This document shows, piece after piece, positions 16,245 through 25,074 of a stretch of 64,000 bases of DNA; within the stretch, counting starts at the first letter, position 1; the number at the start of each line of letters is the position of its first letter. A program made the position numbers and the translations under genes. The notes beneath the pieces are model-generated. The model saw only the letters and a program-made list of their open reading frames with translations. It was not told the DNA's origin and did no database searches. Source of the DNA: Anaerolineaceae bacterium (lineage in GTDB: Bacteria > Chloroflexota > Anaerolineae > Anaerolineales > UBA11657); the NCBI GenBank assembly GCA_003569365.1, contig BGOS01000023.1, positions 124,001 to 188,000 of the forward strand, written 5' to 3'.

Positions 16245-16271
16245 TCAAGCATGCCATATAATTGCCGATAC
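16245..16271 (+). promoter_or_regulatory. Sigma-28 promoter of flgM-flgN-flgK-flgL-fliW-csrA
   Basis: -35 TCAA (16245-16248), 15-bp spacer, -10 GCCGATAC (16264-16271). This matches the FliA consensus TAAA-N15-GCCGATAA with two mismatches and exact spacing. flgM follows about 50 bp downstream. Confidence 0.8.
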
Positions 16272-16319
16272 CAATGAGAGGAATAGAGCCGAACTAACCG
16301 GCCGCCAAAGGAAACAAAA

Positions 16320-16625
16320 ATGGATGTAACTCTAAACCCCGCCAATTCCGACCCGCGCATCAACGGCACGCCGTTGGCTGCAGCCGGAACGCAAGCCGTC
16401 ACCGAGGCAACCGCCACCGGCCGGCCGGCAGTTGGGCAGCTGGCTACTGACCAGGCCACGCTGTCTGACCGGGCGCGCACCCTCAGCCGGGCGCGGGCGG
16501 AATTTGATCGCACTGCCGGTGCACAGTCTGACCGCGTTTCGCAGCTGCGCACGCAGGTGCAGAACGGCACCTACCTCGTGGATGACGACGCGCTCGCGCG
16601 CGCGCTGATGCCCGTAGTCAAATGA
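16320..16625 (+). CDS. flgM: Anti-sigma-28 factor FlgM
   Basis: FlgM binds and holds FliA until the hook is finished, then is exported. The protein is 101 residues and disordered at the N-terminus, with the sigma-binding C-terminal pattern (RVSQLRTQVQNGTYLVDDDALARALMPVV) characteristic of the family. An AGGAAA ribosome-binding site lies 6-8 bp before the ATG. It is the first gene after a sigma-28 promoter, giving the usual feedback loop. It overlaps flgN by 4 bp. Confidence 0.92.
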   Translation: MDVTLNPANSDPRINGTPLAAAGTQAVTEATATGRPAVGQLATDQATLSDRARTLSRARAEFDRTAGAQSDRVSQLRTQVQNGTYLVDDDALARALMPVVK

Positions 16626-17128
16626 ACCAGAGCTATGCCAGCCAGCTTGAAGCCGGGCTGGCTGCGGAATTAGCCGCGCTTGAAAACTTTGTCGACTTAA
16701 CGGTTCAGGAGCGCCAGGTTCTGCGCCGGGATGACCCGGTGGAACTGGACAGAATTGTGCGCGGCAAAGCGCGCCACCTTGCAGACATCTCTTTGATCGA
16801 AGCGCAGCAGCGCGAACGCCTTGAGCAGTGGCACCCAGAAGGCGCACCCGCCGGCGGCTTGCGCCACGTATCGGACTGGCTGCCATTTTTGGATGAGCAG
16901 ACCAGTGCGCGGGTGGGTGGCTTGCGCGACGCCATCATGCGCCACTTGGAGCGCGTGCGCGAAATCAACCATGGCAATCGGGCCCTGATTGAAGATGCGC
17001 TGCAGCGCAACACGGCATTGCACGACTTTATTGCCCGGCTGGTTGCAAACCCGCCGACTTACTCTGCTCCCGGCTTGCCCCCTGCGCTGGCCTCGCAGAG
17101 CGCTCACTTGGTGGACCTCAGCGGCTAA
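16622..17128 (+). CDS. flgN: Flagellar hook-filament junction chaperone FlgN
   Basis: FlgN escorts FlgK and FlgL to the export gate. The 168-residue protein is almost entirely helical (YASQLEAGLAAELAALENFVDLTVQERQVLRRDDPVELDRIV..., ARVGGLRDAIMRHLERVREINHGNRALIEDALQ). FlgN is weakly conserved. The call depends on this helical pattern plus position between flgM and flgK, which is the standard order. Confidence 0.88.
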   Translation: MNQSYASQLEAGLAAELAALENFVDLTVQERQVLRRDDPVELDRIVRGKARHLADISLIEAQQRERLEQWHPEGAPAGGLRHVSDWLPFLDEQTSARVGGLRDAIMRHLERVREINHGNRALIEDALQRNTALHDFIARLVANPPTYSAPGLPPALASQSAHLVDLSG

Positions 17129-17180
17129 ACACCGCTGCGGATTGCCGCCCCGCGGGGGTGGCGCTCAAACTGAATAGAAA

Positions 17181-18722
17181 ATGGCGAATTTGATCTTTGG
17201 TGGAATTCAAACCGCACTGACGGCGCTGCGCGCGCAGCAGCAGGCGCAGCTGGTGTCCGACCACAACGTGGCCAATGCCAACACGCCGGGCTATACGCGC
17301 CAGGAGGCGGTGCTGGGCACGCGCAGTCCATTGGGGGCAGTGGCTTTCAACCGCGCATCCGGTGGCGCAATTCAAATGGGGCAGGGCGCGCAGGTGGAAC
17401 TGACGCGCCGCATGGCCTATGATTTTTATGATGACCGCCTGCGCACTGAAGTTTCAGTTGAGAAGCAGTGGCTGGAGCGCGCCGATGTGCTACGCCACGT
17501 GGAAGCCATGCTTCCGGAAAAAGACGGCTCGGGTATTGCCGAGCGCCTGAGCGAGTTTTGGAGCAGCTGGCAGCAGCTGTCCACCGATTCTGCTGACCCG
17601 GCTGTGCGCCGCTCTGTGCGCGATGCCGGCGTGCGCCTCTCGCAATCCATCAATGAGCGGGCTGACGGGCTTGTGAACTTTCAACGCTACCAGGATGCGC
17701 GCCTTGGCCGGCTGGTGGAAGAAGTGAATCAGGCCGCGGCACGCCTGGCAAAGCTCAATGAGCGCATTGTGGTTGCGTTCAAAGCGGACAACCAACCGAA
17801 CGACCTGCTGGACGAGCGTGACCGGCTGCGCAGCCAACTATCGGAGCTGACCGGCTCCACTTCATACATTCAGAATGACGGTAGTGCGGTTGTATCCATT
17901 GGCCGGCATGTGCTGGTGGCGCGGCAAAACGCGCAACTGCTGCGGGCGGTGAACCCGGCAGCAACCGCAGCGCCGGCCCCGCCCGTTAACCCGGCAAACC
18001 CGGCTGCAGGCGGCGCGGCACCCGTGCCGGCGCCCACCGGCACCGTCAGTGGCCATCTGCGCCAGCTGCAGTGGGAAGACGGGCAGGCAGCCGAGGTAAA
18101 AATGGGGACGATTGGCGGCCTGTTGATTGGCCGCGATAAAGAGGTGGCGGCGCGCATTAGTGCGCTGGAGCGCCTCAGCAACACATTGCGCAGTGAAGTG
18201 AACGCCGTGCACAAAACCGGGTTTGGACTGCCGCCAGCCAATGCCACCGGCCAGGATTTCTTTGTGGGCAACGGTGCGGCGCAGCTGGCCATTAACCCGC
18301 TGCTTGAGGCGAATGTGGGCGGTGTGGCAGCTGCCTCAGTCAGTGCTTCTCCGGGCGATGGCAGCGTTGCGCTCAAGATTTCCCAATTGGAAAGCCGGCT
18401 GCTGATGGATGCGGAAGGCACGCGTGTACCCGCGGGCACAGAGGCAGTGGGAGCCACGCGCAGCATGCTTGAGTCGTGGGCGGATGCTGTGGCTGCGCTG
18501 GGCGCAGACGCCGTGCGCGCCCAGCGTGAACTGGACAGCCATTCAGCGATTGTTGAGCAGCTCACAACCCAGCGGGACTCAGTAACGGGCGTGTCATTGG
18601 ATGAAGAGGCCGCGCGCGTAATGCGCTCGCAGCGCGCCTATCAGGCTGCGGCACGCGTGCTCACCAACTTTGACCAGATGGCCGAAGAAGTGGTGATGCG
18701 CCTGGGCATGGTGGGCCGCTAA
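17181..18722 (+). CDS. flgK: Hook-filament junction protein FlgK
   Basis: FlgK (HAP1) joins hook and filament. The N-terminus IQTALTALRAQQQAQLVSDHNVANANTPGYTRQEAVL is diagnostic of the family, and the C-terminus has SLDEEAARVMRSQRAYQAAARVLTNFDQMAEEVVMRLG. The central region (residues 240-300) carries an Ala/Pro-rich insert. At 513 residues it is of normal length. Confidence 0.95.
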   Translation: MANLIFGGIQTALTALRAQQQAQLVSDHNVANANTPGYTRQEAVLGTRSPLGAVAFNRASGGAIQMGQGAQVELTRRMAYDFYDDRLRTEVSVEKQWLERADVLRHVEAMLPEKDGSGIAERLSEFWSSWQQLSTDSADPAVRRSVRDAGVRLSQSINERADGLVNFQRYQDARLGRLVEEVNQAAARLAKLNERIVVAFKADNQPNDLLDERDRLRSQLSELTGSTSYIQNDGSAVVSIGRHVLVARQNAQLLRAVNPAATAAPAPPVNPANPAAGGAAPVPAPTGTVSGHLRQLQWEDGQAAEVKMGTIGGLLIGRDKEVAARISALERLSNTLRSEVNAVHKTGFGLPPANATGQDFFVGNGAAQLAINPLLEANVGGVAAASVSASPGDGSVALKISQLESRLLMDAEGTRVPAGTEAVGATRSMLESWADAVAALGADAVRAQRELDSHSAIVEQLTTQRDSVTGVSLDEEAARVMRSQRAYQAAARVLTNFDQMAEEVVMRLGMVGR

Positions 18723-18750
18723 CGGCGCGGACTGACGGCGTCAAACAGCC

Positions 18751-19662
18751 ATGCGTGTAACCAACCAAATGATGTATGCGGATGTGCTTGCCAACCTGCA
18801 AGCGCATGGAAAAAAGCTGGCGCGCCTGCAGGTGGAAGCCGGCGACGGCAAGAAGCTGCACATGCCCTCAGACAACTTTGTGGCCATGGGCGATGCGCTC
18901 ACTTTGCGCGGCGCCATTCAATCCAACCAAACCTACCTGAACAATATTTCCACCGCGCGCGAATTTTTATCGGCTTCGGCAACTGCGATGGACGGGCTCT
19001 CCACCATCATCCAAAGCGGGCTGGCAATTGCTGTGCGGGCTGCTTCGGATACCTTTGGCCCCACCGAGCGCGATACCTACGCCAAGCAGGTGGACAACCT
19101 GATAGCGGAAGCTGTCAACGTTCTCAATGCCACCCATCGTGAGCAGTACGTGTTTGGCGGTTTTAAGACTTCCACAGCTGCATTCACTGCCGTGGAGGTT
19201 CAAAAATCAATCACCGCTGCAAAATACAACGGGGATAGCGGCCTGCGCAAAATAGAAATTGAGCCCGGCCAGACCCTGACAATGAATGTGCTGCTGAACC
19301 AAGAGGTGCCGGAATTGAAGATTGCGCCGGCGCGCATGCTATCCACACTTGTGAATCTGCGTGAGGCCCTGCGCAAGGGCTTAGCGCCGGATGTGGGCTT
19401 TCAGATTGGCGAGTTGCAAGGAGACTTGGATGCCATGATCCGGCTGACTGGCGAAGCGGGCGGCCGCTTGATGCGCCTGACCGCAACCCAGGACCGGCTG
19501 GAAAAAGTGCAGATCGGCTTGAGCAACACGCTGCAGACCGCTGAAGACCGGCCCATGGCGCAGGCCGTGCTGGCATTGAAAGAAGAGGAGACCGTGTATC
19601 AAGCGGCGCTGGCCACAGCGGGTGCGCTCAATCGCAACACGCTCTTCGACTACCTGAGATAG
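18751..19662 (+). CDS. flgL: Hook-filament junction protein FlgL
   Basis: FlgL (HAP3) is a flagellin-like adapter that completes the junction. The N-terminal helix starts MRVTNQMMYADVLANLQAHGKKLARLQVEAGDGKKLHMPSDNFV, and QYVFGG at about residue 132 is typical. The C-terminal helix ends EEEETVYQAALATAGALNRNTLFDYLR-like. The gene follows flgK after 28 bp. Confidence 0.94.
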   Translation: MRVTNQMMYADVLANLQAHGKKLARLQVEAGDGKKLHMPSDNFVAMGDALTLRGAIQSNQTYLNNISTAREFLSASATAMDGLSTIIQSGLAIAVRAASDTFGPTERDTYAKQVDNLIAEAVNVLNATHREQYVFGGFKTSTAAFTAVEVQKSITAAKYNGDSGLRKIEIEPGQTLTMNVLLNQEVPELKIAPARMLSTLVNLREALRKGLAPDVGFQIGELQGDLDAMIRLTGEAGGRLMRLTATQDRLEKVQIGLSNTLQTAEDRPMAQAVLALKEEETVYQAALATAGALNRNTLFDYLR

Positions 19663-19663
19663 C

Positions 19664-20110
19664 ATGGAACGGACCGCTGCAGCGACTGCGCCCCTTAACG
19701 GAGCCGGGGCCGATTACGAGATTACGGTGCATTTTGCCGGCGGCCTTGTTGGCTGCGCGGATTGGGAGCACTTTGATATTGTCACCGACGCTGAGCTTTC
19801 CCCGCTCTACCTGATCAACTGCCAGGACGACCCCAGCATCGGCTTCATTGGTGCGGATCCGACTGTCTTCAAGCCGGACTTTTGCCTGCAGTTGTCGCCG
19901 GAAGATGAAGAGCAGTTGGGCTATCCGGAATTTTCTGACTTGCTGGTACTGGCCATCATTACGCCCGCCAGCAGCCTGGGCAGCGCGGCTGAACCGACCA
20001 CAAGTGCCACCATTAACCTGCTCGGGCCGCTCGTCATAAATTTGAAGCGCGGCATCGGGCGCCAGGTGATCCAGTCTGAGTACACTGCCCATCATTCCGT
20101 GGGCGGGTAG
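19664..20110 (+). CDS. fliW: Flagellar assembly factor FliW
   Basis: FliW binds newly made flagellin and also CsrA, relieving CsrA repression of flagellin translation when flagellin is exported. The sequence has the expected FADWEHFDIVTDAELSPLYLINCQDDPSIGFIGADPTVF-type core and LVLAIITPASSLGSAAEPTTSATINLLGPLVINLKRGIGRQVIQ. It starts 1 bp after the flgL stop and lies 5 bp before csrA, the classic pairing. Confidence 0.95.
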   Translation: MERTAAATAPLNGAGADYEITVHFAGGLVGCADWEHFDIVTDAELSPLYLINCQDDPSIGFIGADPTVFKPDFCLQLSPEDEEQLGYPEFSDLLVLAIITPASSLGSAAEPTTSATINLLGPLVINLKRGIGRQVIQSEYTAHHSVGG

Positions 20111-20115
20111 CTGGC

Positions 20116-20373
20116 ATGTTAGTACTCACGCGGCGCGTGGACGAGGGCCTCAATATTGGCGGTGAAATATCCGTGCGGATTTTGGCCATCGATGGCGACC
20201 GTGTAAAACTGGGCGTGGTTGCGCCGCGCACGGTTTCCATCCTGCGCGATGAGCTGTGCCAGCAGGTGCGCAATGAAAACACTGCCGCCGCCATTCCCGC
20301 CGGGCAGCGCGCCGCGGTTGCCCGCTCGCTAAAGTCCCTCGTTCTCCCCGCCGCCGAACCAGACGCAAGCTAG
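20116..20373 (+). CDS. csrA: Translational repressor CsrA
   Basis: CsrA binds GGA motifs, often in hairpin loops, in mRNA leaders. The core MLVLTRRVDEGLNIGGEISVRILAIDGDRVKLGVVAP is complete, followed by VxxLRDEL. A 25-residue Ala-rich tail extends past the usual end. Matching GGA sites are found in both flagellin leaders of this window. Confidence 0.96.
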   Translation: MLVLTRRVDEGLNIGGEISVRILAIDGDRVKLGVVAPRTVSILRDELCQQVRNENTAAAIPAGQRAAVARSLKSLVLPAAEPDAS

Positions 20374-20389
20374 CCGCGCCCGGCGGTGC

Positions 20390-20418
20390 TTGCGGCGCTA
20401 TGCCCGCACAGGTATAAT
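20390..20418 (+). promoter_or_regulatory. Sigma-A promoter of the small lipoprotein gene
   Basis: -35 TTGCGG (20390-20395), 17-bp spacer, -10 TATAAT (20413-20418). The gene starts 88 bp downstream behind a GGAGGAG ribosome-binding site. Confidence 0.7.
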
Positions 20419-20505
20419 GCCATCGATAGTTGGCCCGCTGTAATATCGCAGGCAATCGATACCAAGCCGGGCAGGCAGAGATCCGGCTTCCCGGAGGAGT
20501 TCAGA

Positions 20506-20868
20506 ATGTCAAAAAAACTTTTAAATCAGGGCTTCAGACTGGGGTTGGCATTGCTGCTGCTTGCCGCCTGCTCGGGCGGGGCGAAAAAGGACCCCATTCC
20601 AAAATTCAACAAGGGCGCGCGCATTACTGTGCAGCCCAAGGATGAATCCCCCAGCATCATCATGTACACAAACTGTATGATCCAAGAGGCAACCGTGGTT
20701 GGGGTGGCCGGGCGCAATGATGAGACGGAGGTGATTGACCGGATGCTGCGCTTTAAGTCGACAGATGGCGAGGAGCGGGCGTGCACCGGTGACCAATGGT
20801 GGTACAAAATTACGGCGGGGGAGCCGCCGACCGTGGGCTGGCTGCCGGAGGAAGATCTCGTCAAATAG
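20506..20868 (+). CDS. Small lipoprotein, SH3-like
   Basis: The 120-residue protein has a lipoprotein signal peptide with lipobox LLAAC (Cys about residue 22). The mature part, ARITVQPKDESPSIIMYTNCMIQEATVVGVAG... and WWYKITAGEPPTVGWLPEEDLVK, resembles bacterial SH3 domains that bind cell wall. A GGAGGAG ribosome-binding site fixes the ATG at 20506. It has its own sigma-A promoter and ends at the shared terminator, so its link with the flagellum is only positional. Confidence 0.85.
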   Translation: MSKKLLNQGFRLGLALLLLAACSGGAKKDPIPKFNKGARITVQPKDESPSIIMYTNCMIQEATVVGVAGRNDETEVIDRMLRFKSTDGEERACTGDQWWYKITAGEPPTVGWLPEEDLVK

Positions 20869-20892
20869 CCGCGTGGCAGTAGTTTGCCAAAC

Positions 20893-20924
20893 AAAAAACC
20901 CTCCCGCATGCGGGAGGGTTTTTT
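20893..20924. terminator. Perfect bidirectional intrinsic terminator
   Basis: A6, a 9-10 bp perfect GC-rich stem (CCCTCCCGCA/TGCGGGAGGG), then T6. It ends the + strand lipoprotein unit and, read the other way, the - strand operon ending with flgE. Confidence 0.95.
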
Positions 20925-20952
20925 GTTGCTGCGTGCGGGCCGCTGCGCGGGA

Positions 20953-22275
20953 CTAGCGCTTCATGTTCAGCAGTTCTTGAATCATCTCGTCCGAGGTTGT
21001 GACCACACGGCTGTTGGCCTGAAAGCCACGCCGCGCCAAAATCAGCTGGGTAAATTCAGTCGAAAGGTCCACATTGGAGCCTTCCACATTGCCGGGCAGT
21101 ATCATGCCGAAGTTGTCGTCGCCGGCACGGCCCAGCTGCTGCTCGCCGGAGTTCAGCCACGGGCGCAAATTGTTTTCGCCCACATCCAGCAAGCCGCCCG
21201 GGTTTACAAAATTTGCCAGCGCCAGCTGGCCCACTTCTTTGGACAGGCCGTTGGAATAGAGCGCGTACAGTTTGCCTTCGCCGTCAAACTTCATGCTGGT
21301 CACCGTGCCTTGGGGCATGCCATCCTGTTCGCTCTCGCTCACAGCGGAGGGTTGTGCCAGCTGGCTGACGCCGGAGAAATCGAGGGCCACTGATTGGGCG
21401 GCACTGCCGTTGCTGAGCTGCAGTGTGAGCACGCTTGCACCGCCGGATTTCAGCCCGCCATTGGCGTCAAACTCCACGGCTGCGGTGTCTGCAGTCACGC
21501 TGGCCACGGACTTGTCTGTGGAAGTTGGCTGCCAGGTCCAGCTGCCCGGCAACGTGCCGCGTTTAAAGGTGAGGGAGATGTTATGCTGCTCGCCAACCGA
21601 GTCGTACACCGCAACCGTGCTGGTTGTGGTGCCGGCAGCAGCGGTGAGCACGTCCAAGTTTCCCGCCACTTTCAGATTGGCGGTGGCCACGGCCTGCTTG
21701 TCGCCAACCGGAATGCGCAGGGCTTGCAGCTTCGGGGGCGGGGTGGCTGCCTTATCCGCACCGGCTGCAGCTGCAGCCGCGTCCGGCGCGTATAGCGCAT
21801 CCGCAGCGCCGGCAGCTGCTGGAGCTTCAGTTCCCTGCCCGGGCTTGTCCGCGGGGGCATACCCCATCACTTTGTAGCCGGTCACCGACTGCACGAGATT
21901 TCCATCCACATCCATTTGCAGCTGGCCATCACGCGTGAAGGCGCGCGTGCGGGTGCCATCATCCACAATCATAAAACCGTCGCCGTCAATTGCCACATCC
22001 ATCGGGCGGCCGGTCTCCTGCAGGGAGCCTTGCGTGAAAATCTTGGAGATGCTGCCAATGGACATGCCAGCGCCCACTTGTGAGGCGTTGATGCCGCCCA
22101 GCGCCTCTGTGGGCGGAGTGCCCGAGCGCTTCAAGTGGCTGATTAGCGTTTCAATATCCACGCGGCTGCGGTGAAAACCAACGGTGTTGATGTTTGCAAG
22201 GTTGTTGGCCACAACATCGGTATAAGTCTGGTTGCCTGCCAGGCCCGTGACTGCGCTGTAAAAAGATCTGATCAT
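20953..22275 (-). CDS. flgE: Flagellar hook protein FlgE
   Basis: FlgE polymerises into the hook. The N-terminus MIRSFYSAVTGLAGNQTYTDVVANNLANINTVGFHRSRVDIETL and the C-terminus DLSTEFTQLILARRGFQANSRVVTTSDEMIQELLNMKR are classical. The middle contains an Ala/Asp-rich insert (about residues 145-180) and the FlgE D2-type domain (AVYDSVGEQHNISLTFKR). It is the last gene of the long - strand operon. Confidence 0.96.
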   Translation of the reverse strand: MIRSFYSAVTGLAGNQTYTDVVANNLANINTVGFHRSRVDIETLISHLKRSGTPPTEALGGINASQVGAGMSIGSISKIFTQGSLQETGRPMDVAIDGDGFMIVDDGTRTRAFTRDGQLQMDVDGNLVQSVTGYKVMGYAPADKPGQGTEAPAAAGAADALYAPDAAAAAAGADKAATPPPKLQALRIPVGDKQAVATANLKVAGNLDVLTAAAGTTTSTVAVYDSVGEQHNISLTFKRGTLPGSWTWQPTSTDKSVASVTADTAAVEFDANGGLKSGGASVLTLQLSNGSAAQSVALDFSGVSQLAQPSAVSESEQDGMPQGTVTSMKFDGEGKLYALYSNGLSKEVGQLALANFVNPGGLLDVGENNLRPWLNSGEQQLGRAGDDNFGMILPGNVEGSNVDLSTEFTQLILARRGFQANSRVVTTSDEMIQELLNMKR

Positions 22276-22301
22276 GTTTGTTACCTGGTTGTTGCAGTGG
22301 T

Positions 22302-22748
22302 TTAGATTGCGGGCACAGCCGGCGCCGGGCTGTCCTTGGCGTTGTCGGTATCAATGCGCTCAATTTCCGGCAGCGACACGGTGCGGCCGCCCACGCTGAG
22401 GGTTACCGCGCCATTGCGCTGCTGTACGCTGCTCACCAGGCCTTCCACGGTTTCCCCGTTTTGGGTTGCGTGCACGCGGCGGCCAATGAAGTTTGCGGCC
22501 TGCGAGAGGGTCTCGGCGCGCACGCTTTCCAGCATGGACTTATTCAGCTGGCTCATTTTGTCCGCCATCTGCAGCTGCGAAATCTGCGACATGAAGTCCG
22601 AGTCTTTCATCGGGTTCATGGGATCCTGGTAGCGCAGCTGGGTGAGCAGCATTTGCATGAAGTTGTCTTTGTCGCCGGCGCCAGCTGCCACCACCGGCGG
22701 GGCGCTGGCGGGTGCGGTGGCGTAAGGGGTTGCGGGAAGAATTGCCAT
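22302..22748 (-). CDS. flgD: Hook-capping scaffold FlgD
   Basis: FlgD caps the growing hook. The family core is plain: DNFMQMLLTQLRYQDPMNPMKDSDFMSQISQLQMADKMSQLN. A short C-terminal domain with GRRVHATQNGETVEGLVSSVQQRNGAVTLSVGGRTVSLPEI follows. At 148 residues it is of the short type without the larger FnIII/tudor domains. Confidence 0.94.
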   Translation of the reverse strand: MAILPATPYATAPASAPPVVAAGAGDKDNFMQMLLTQLRYQDPMNPMKDSDFMSQISQLQMADKMSQLNKSMLESVRAETLSQAANFIGRRVHATQNGETVEGLVSSVQQRNGAVTLSVGGRTVSLPEIERIDTDNAKDSPAPAVPAI

Positions 22749-22815
22749 GAGGGGTCCTCTTTAGGGATTGAAAAAATGAGAAATGGAACTGGATCAGGAA
22801 TACGAATGGGTGATG

Positions 22816-23679
22816 CTAGGCATAGACCGTACGCAGAGCTGAGTCTGCAAGGGCGGCTGCGGTTGGCGCGTCATGCGCGGATTGGCTGTCTTCGCTGCCC
22901 ACACTCACAAGCAGTTGCGCTACGGGCACCCCCGCCACTTCCAGCGCCCTGGCAAGGGCGGGCAGGTTGGCGCGCACCAGGCGCGCGGTTTGCAGTTGGC
23001 TGGCGTTAAGTTTTATTTCCATGCCGCCCTGGGCTGCGCGTGTCAGGCGCACACGCATGGGTCCCAGATGCGCCGGCTCAAGCTGCAAGTACACGCCGGC
23101 CTCGCCGCTCTCGTTTAGAAAGCGCACCGCGCGAATGACAGCCTGCACGGCGGGCGGCAGCGCTTCGGTGTCAGGATCAAGCCCGGCAGCCAAAGTGGTG
23201 TCCAGCGGCTGGCCGGCATTGCCGGCACGGTTTGGACCGCTGCCAATATTTTGGCGGCCACTGATTGGCGCAAGTGCGGCTGCGGGCTCCACTGGTTTGG
23301 TTGTGGGCGCCACGGTGGCTGCGGCCGTCCCGTTTTGAGCAGCGAATGCAGCGCCGGGCGCAAAGCCGGACTGCAAGCTGCTAGCGTCAGCACCGGCAGC
23401 ATCGCGCATGGCGGGGTGCGGCTGTGCCGGCGCTGCCGGTTTGGCTGCGGCGCTGCTCTGCGCTGCTGTGGCGGCACGCTGCGGTTGCGCGCTTGGCGCT
23501 ATGCGCTGGCTGGCCGGGCTGGCAGCGGACGGCTTGGCACCGCCGATTGCCGGCCCCACCTCTTGCATAAATGTTTCGAACAGCTCTGCAGCGCTGTTGC
23601 GCATGGTGGCAGCCAGCGCGGCACTGCCGCTAAGCTGCAGGGGCTGGGCCAGGGTGAGCGGGGCGGGGGCTGAGTTCAT
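22816..23679 (-). CDS. fliK: Hook-length control protein FliK
   Basis: FliK measures hook length and triggers the FlhB substrate switch. The N-terminal two thirds is low-complexity Ala/Pro/Gln, as usual. The C-terminal domain has the Flg_hook pattern (EAGVYLQLEPAHLGPMRVRLTRAAQGGMEIKLNASQLQTARLVRANLPALARALEVAGV). It is rather short (287). It lies between flgB and flgD. Confidence 0.88.
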   Translation of the reverse strand: MNSAPAPLTLAQPLQLSGSAALAATMRNSAAELFETFMQEVGPAIGGAKPSAASPASQRIAPSAQPQRAATAAQSSAAAKPAAPAQPHPAMRDAAGADASSLQSGFAPGAAFAAQNGTAAATVAPTTKPVEPAAALAPISGRQNIGSGPNRAGNAGQPLDTTLAAGLDPDTEALPPAVQAVIRAVRFLNESGEAGVYLQLEPAHLGPMRVRLTRAAQGGMEIKLNASQLQTARLVRANLPALARALEVAGVPVAQLLVSVGSEDSQSAHDAPTAAALADSALRTVYA

Positions 23680-23698
23680 TTAGTGTCCGGGCGGCCGG

Positions 23699-24106
23699 CT
23701 AGCGGCCAGTCAATGCCCGGATCAGAGACAGCTTCTTGGTCTCAATCTGGGTCATGGTTTGGTACAGCAGATTTGTTTCAGCCAGGCGCGTCATCTCCAG
23801 ATCCACATCCACGTTGTTGCCGTCGAGGCGCATGGAGGAATCTGCGCGCCGGGTGACTTTCGGCTCCATTTCTGCGGTGAGCGAATTCATATGATGGGAA
23901 TTGCTGACTGTGGCTTGCAGCGGCAGGTGCCCCTCGCGCGAGCGCGTGGCAGTACTGAGTGCATGCTCAAATTCAATATTCATCGCCTGATACATGGGCG
24001 TGTCAGCATTTGCAATGTTGTTGCTGATTAGTTCCTGGCGCTTCCCCAAGCCACTGAGCGCAGCCTTGGTGGCTGTGCTTGCAAAGTCGTTAAATAATCC
24101 CAGCAT
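23699..24106 (-). CDS. flgB: Flagellar proximal rod protein FlgB
   Basis: FlgB is a proximal rod subunit. The N-terminal helix with LGKRQELISNNIANADTPMYQAMNIEFEHAL is the family signature; the C-terminus has VDVDLEMTRLAETNLLYQTMTQIETKKLSLIRALTGR. It is separated from flgC, which sits at the front of the operon, by nine genes, an uncommon arrangement. Confidence 0.95.
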   Translation of the reverse strand: MLGLFNDFASTATKAALSGLGKRQELISNNIANADTPMYQAMNIEFEHALSTATRSREGHLPLQATVSNSHHMNSLTAEMEPKVTRRADSSMRLDGNNVDVDLEMTRLAETNLLYQTMTQIETKKLSLIRALTGR

Positions 24107-24108
24107 GA

Positions 24109-25074
24109 TCAGGCCTCCACATAAGTTTTGTATAAAGAAAGCACACGCGGCACGTAGCGTTGTGTTTCAGGGTAGGGCGGAATGCCGCCATACTGTGCCA
24201 CCGCGCCCGGGCCGGCGTTATAGGCAGCCAGTGCCAGAGACACATTCTGGTCATAGCGGTCCAGCAGCTTGCGCAACAGGCGCGTGCCGCCGTCAACATT
24301 TTGAACCGGGTCGTTGGAGTTGGTCACTCCCAGTGAAGCAGCGGTGCCGGGCATCAACTGCATCAGGCCCTGTGCCCCGGCGGATGATTTCACGGTGGGC
24401 CGGAAGTTTGACTCCGCGTGAATTACGGCCTTCACCAGCGCGGGATCCACCTGATGTTGCATGGCGGTGGTGTAGATCAGTTCGTCAAACTCGCTCGGGC
24501 GCACTTTGGAAATGCTGCGCTCCACCGGCACCACCCAGCCGCCGTTCTGCAGGTCTGGAATGCTGCTGGGCGGTATGTAGTTGGGATCTATTGCCAATGG
24601 CGCGGGCAGCAGGTGGTTGGGATCCACTTCCATGGGTGCGGGCAGGGCTTTCACCACGGGCGGGGCCGCGCCAGCTTGTGCCCGGGCTGCCGCACTCGCG
24701 GCAACAGCGGCTGCTTCTGATTCGGCGGCCGCAGTCAGTGCCATCCAAGTGATCGGTTCTGGCAGGGTTGTGGCTGGTGCTGGCGGCTTGGCCATGCCGG
24801 TTTGTTCTGTGGCCGGTTGCAATGCGCCGCTTACATTTTGGCTCAAACCGGTTGTGTCGAATGGCTTTGCGATGCCCGCTTGATCCGGCGCGAGCTGCGC
24901 CGCAGTGGCCGGGTTCGCCGGCGGCAGCCCGGCAGCGGGCGGGAGCAGGTTGGGCAGTGGCGCGGTATCGGCAAGTGTGCGGCCGGGTGCAGCGTTGTAT
25001 TGTTTGGACAACATACCGTGCAGCGTGCGCAGCAGCAATTGTCCATTTGCAGCCGGGCTGCCGGAAATGCTCAT
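24109..25074 (-). CDS. Flagellar-operon lytic transglycosylase (SLT domain), no signal peptide
   Basis: The C-terminal 130 residues are a soluble lytic transglycosylase domain: QHQVDPALVKAVIHAESNFRP with catalytic Glu221, SSAGAQGLMQLMPGTAASLGV, and ALAAYNAGPGAVAQYGGIPPYPET. The N-terminal 185 residues are Ala/Pro-rich with no hydrophobic signal peptide. Since it must act in the wall, export through the flagellar apparatus is likely, as for FlgJ. It sits between fliJ (4-bp overlap) and flgB (2-bp gap), fitting a role in opening peptidoglycan for the rod. Confidence 0.92.
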   Translation of the reverse strand: MSISGSPAANGQLLLRTLHGMLSKQYNAAPGRTLADTAPLPNLLPPAAGLPPANPATAAQLAPDQAGIAKPFDTTGLSQNVSGALQPATEQTGMAKPPAPATTLPEPITWMALTAAAESEAAAVAASAAARAQAGAAPPVVKALPAPMEVDPNHLLPAPLAIDPNYIPPSSIPDLQNGGWVVPVERSISKVRPSEFDELIYTTAMQHQVDPALVKAVIHAESNFRPTVKSSAGAQGLMQLMPGTAASLGVTNSNDPVQNVDGGTRLLRKLLDRYDQNVSLALAAYNAGPGAVAQYGGIPPYPETQRYVPRVLSLYKTYVEA

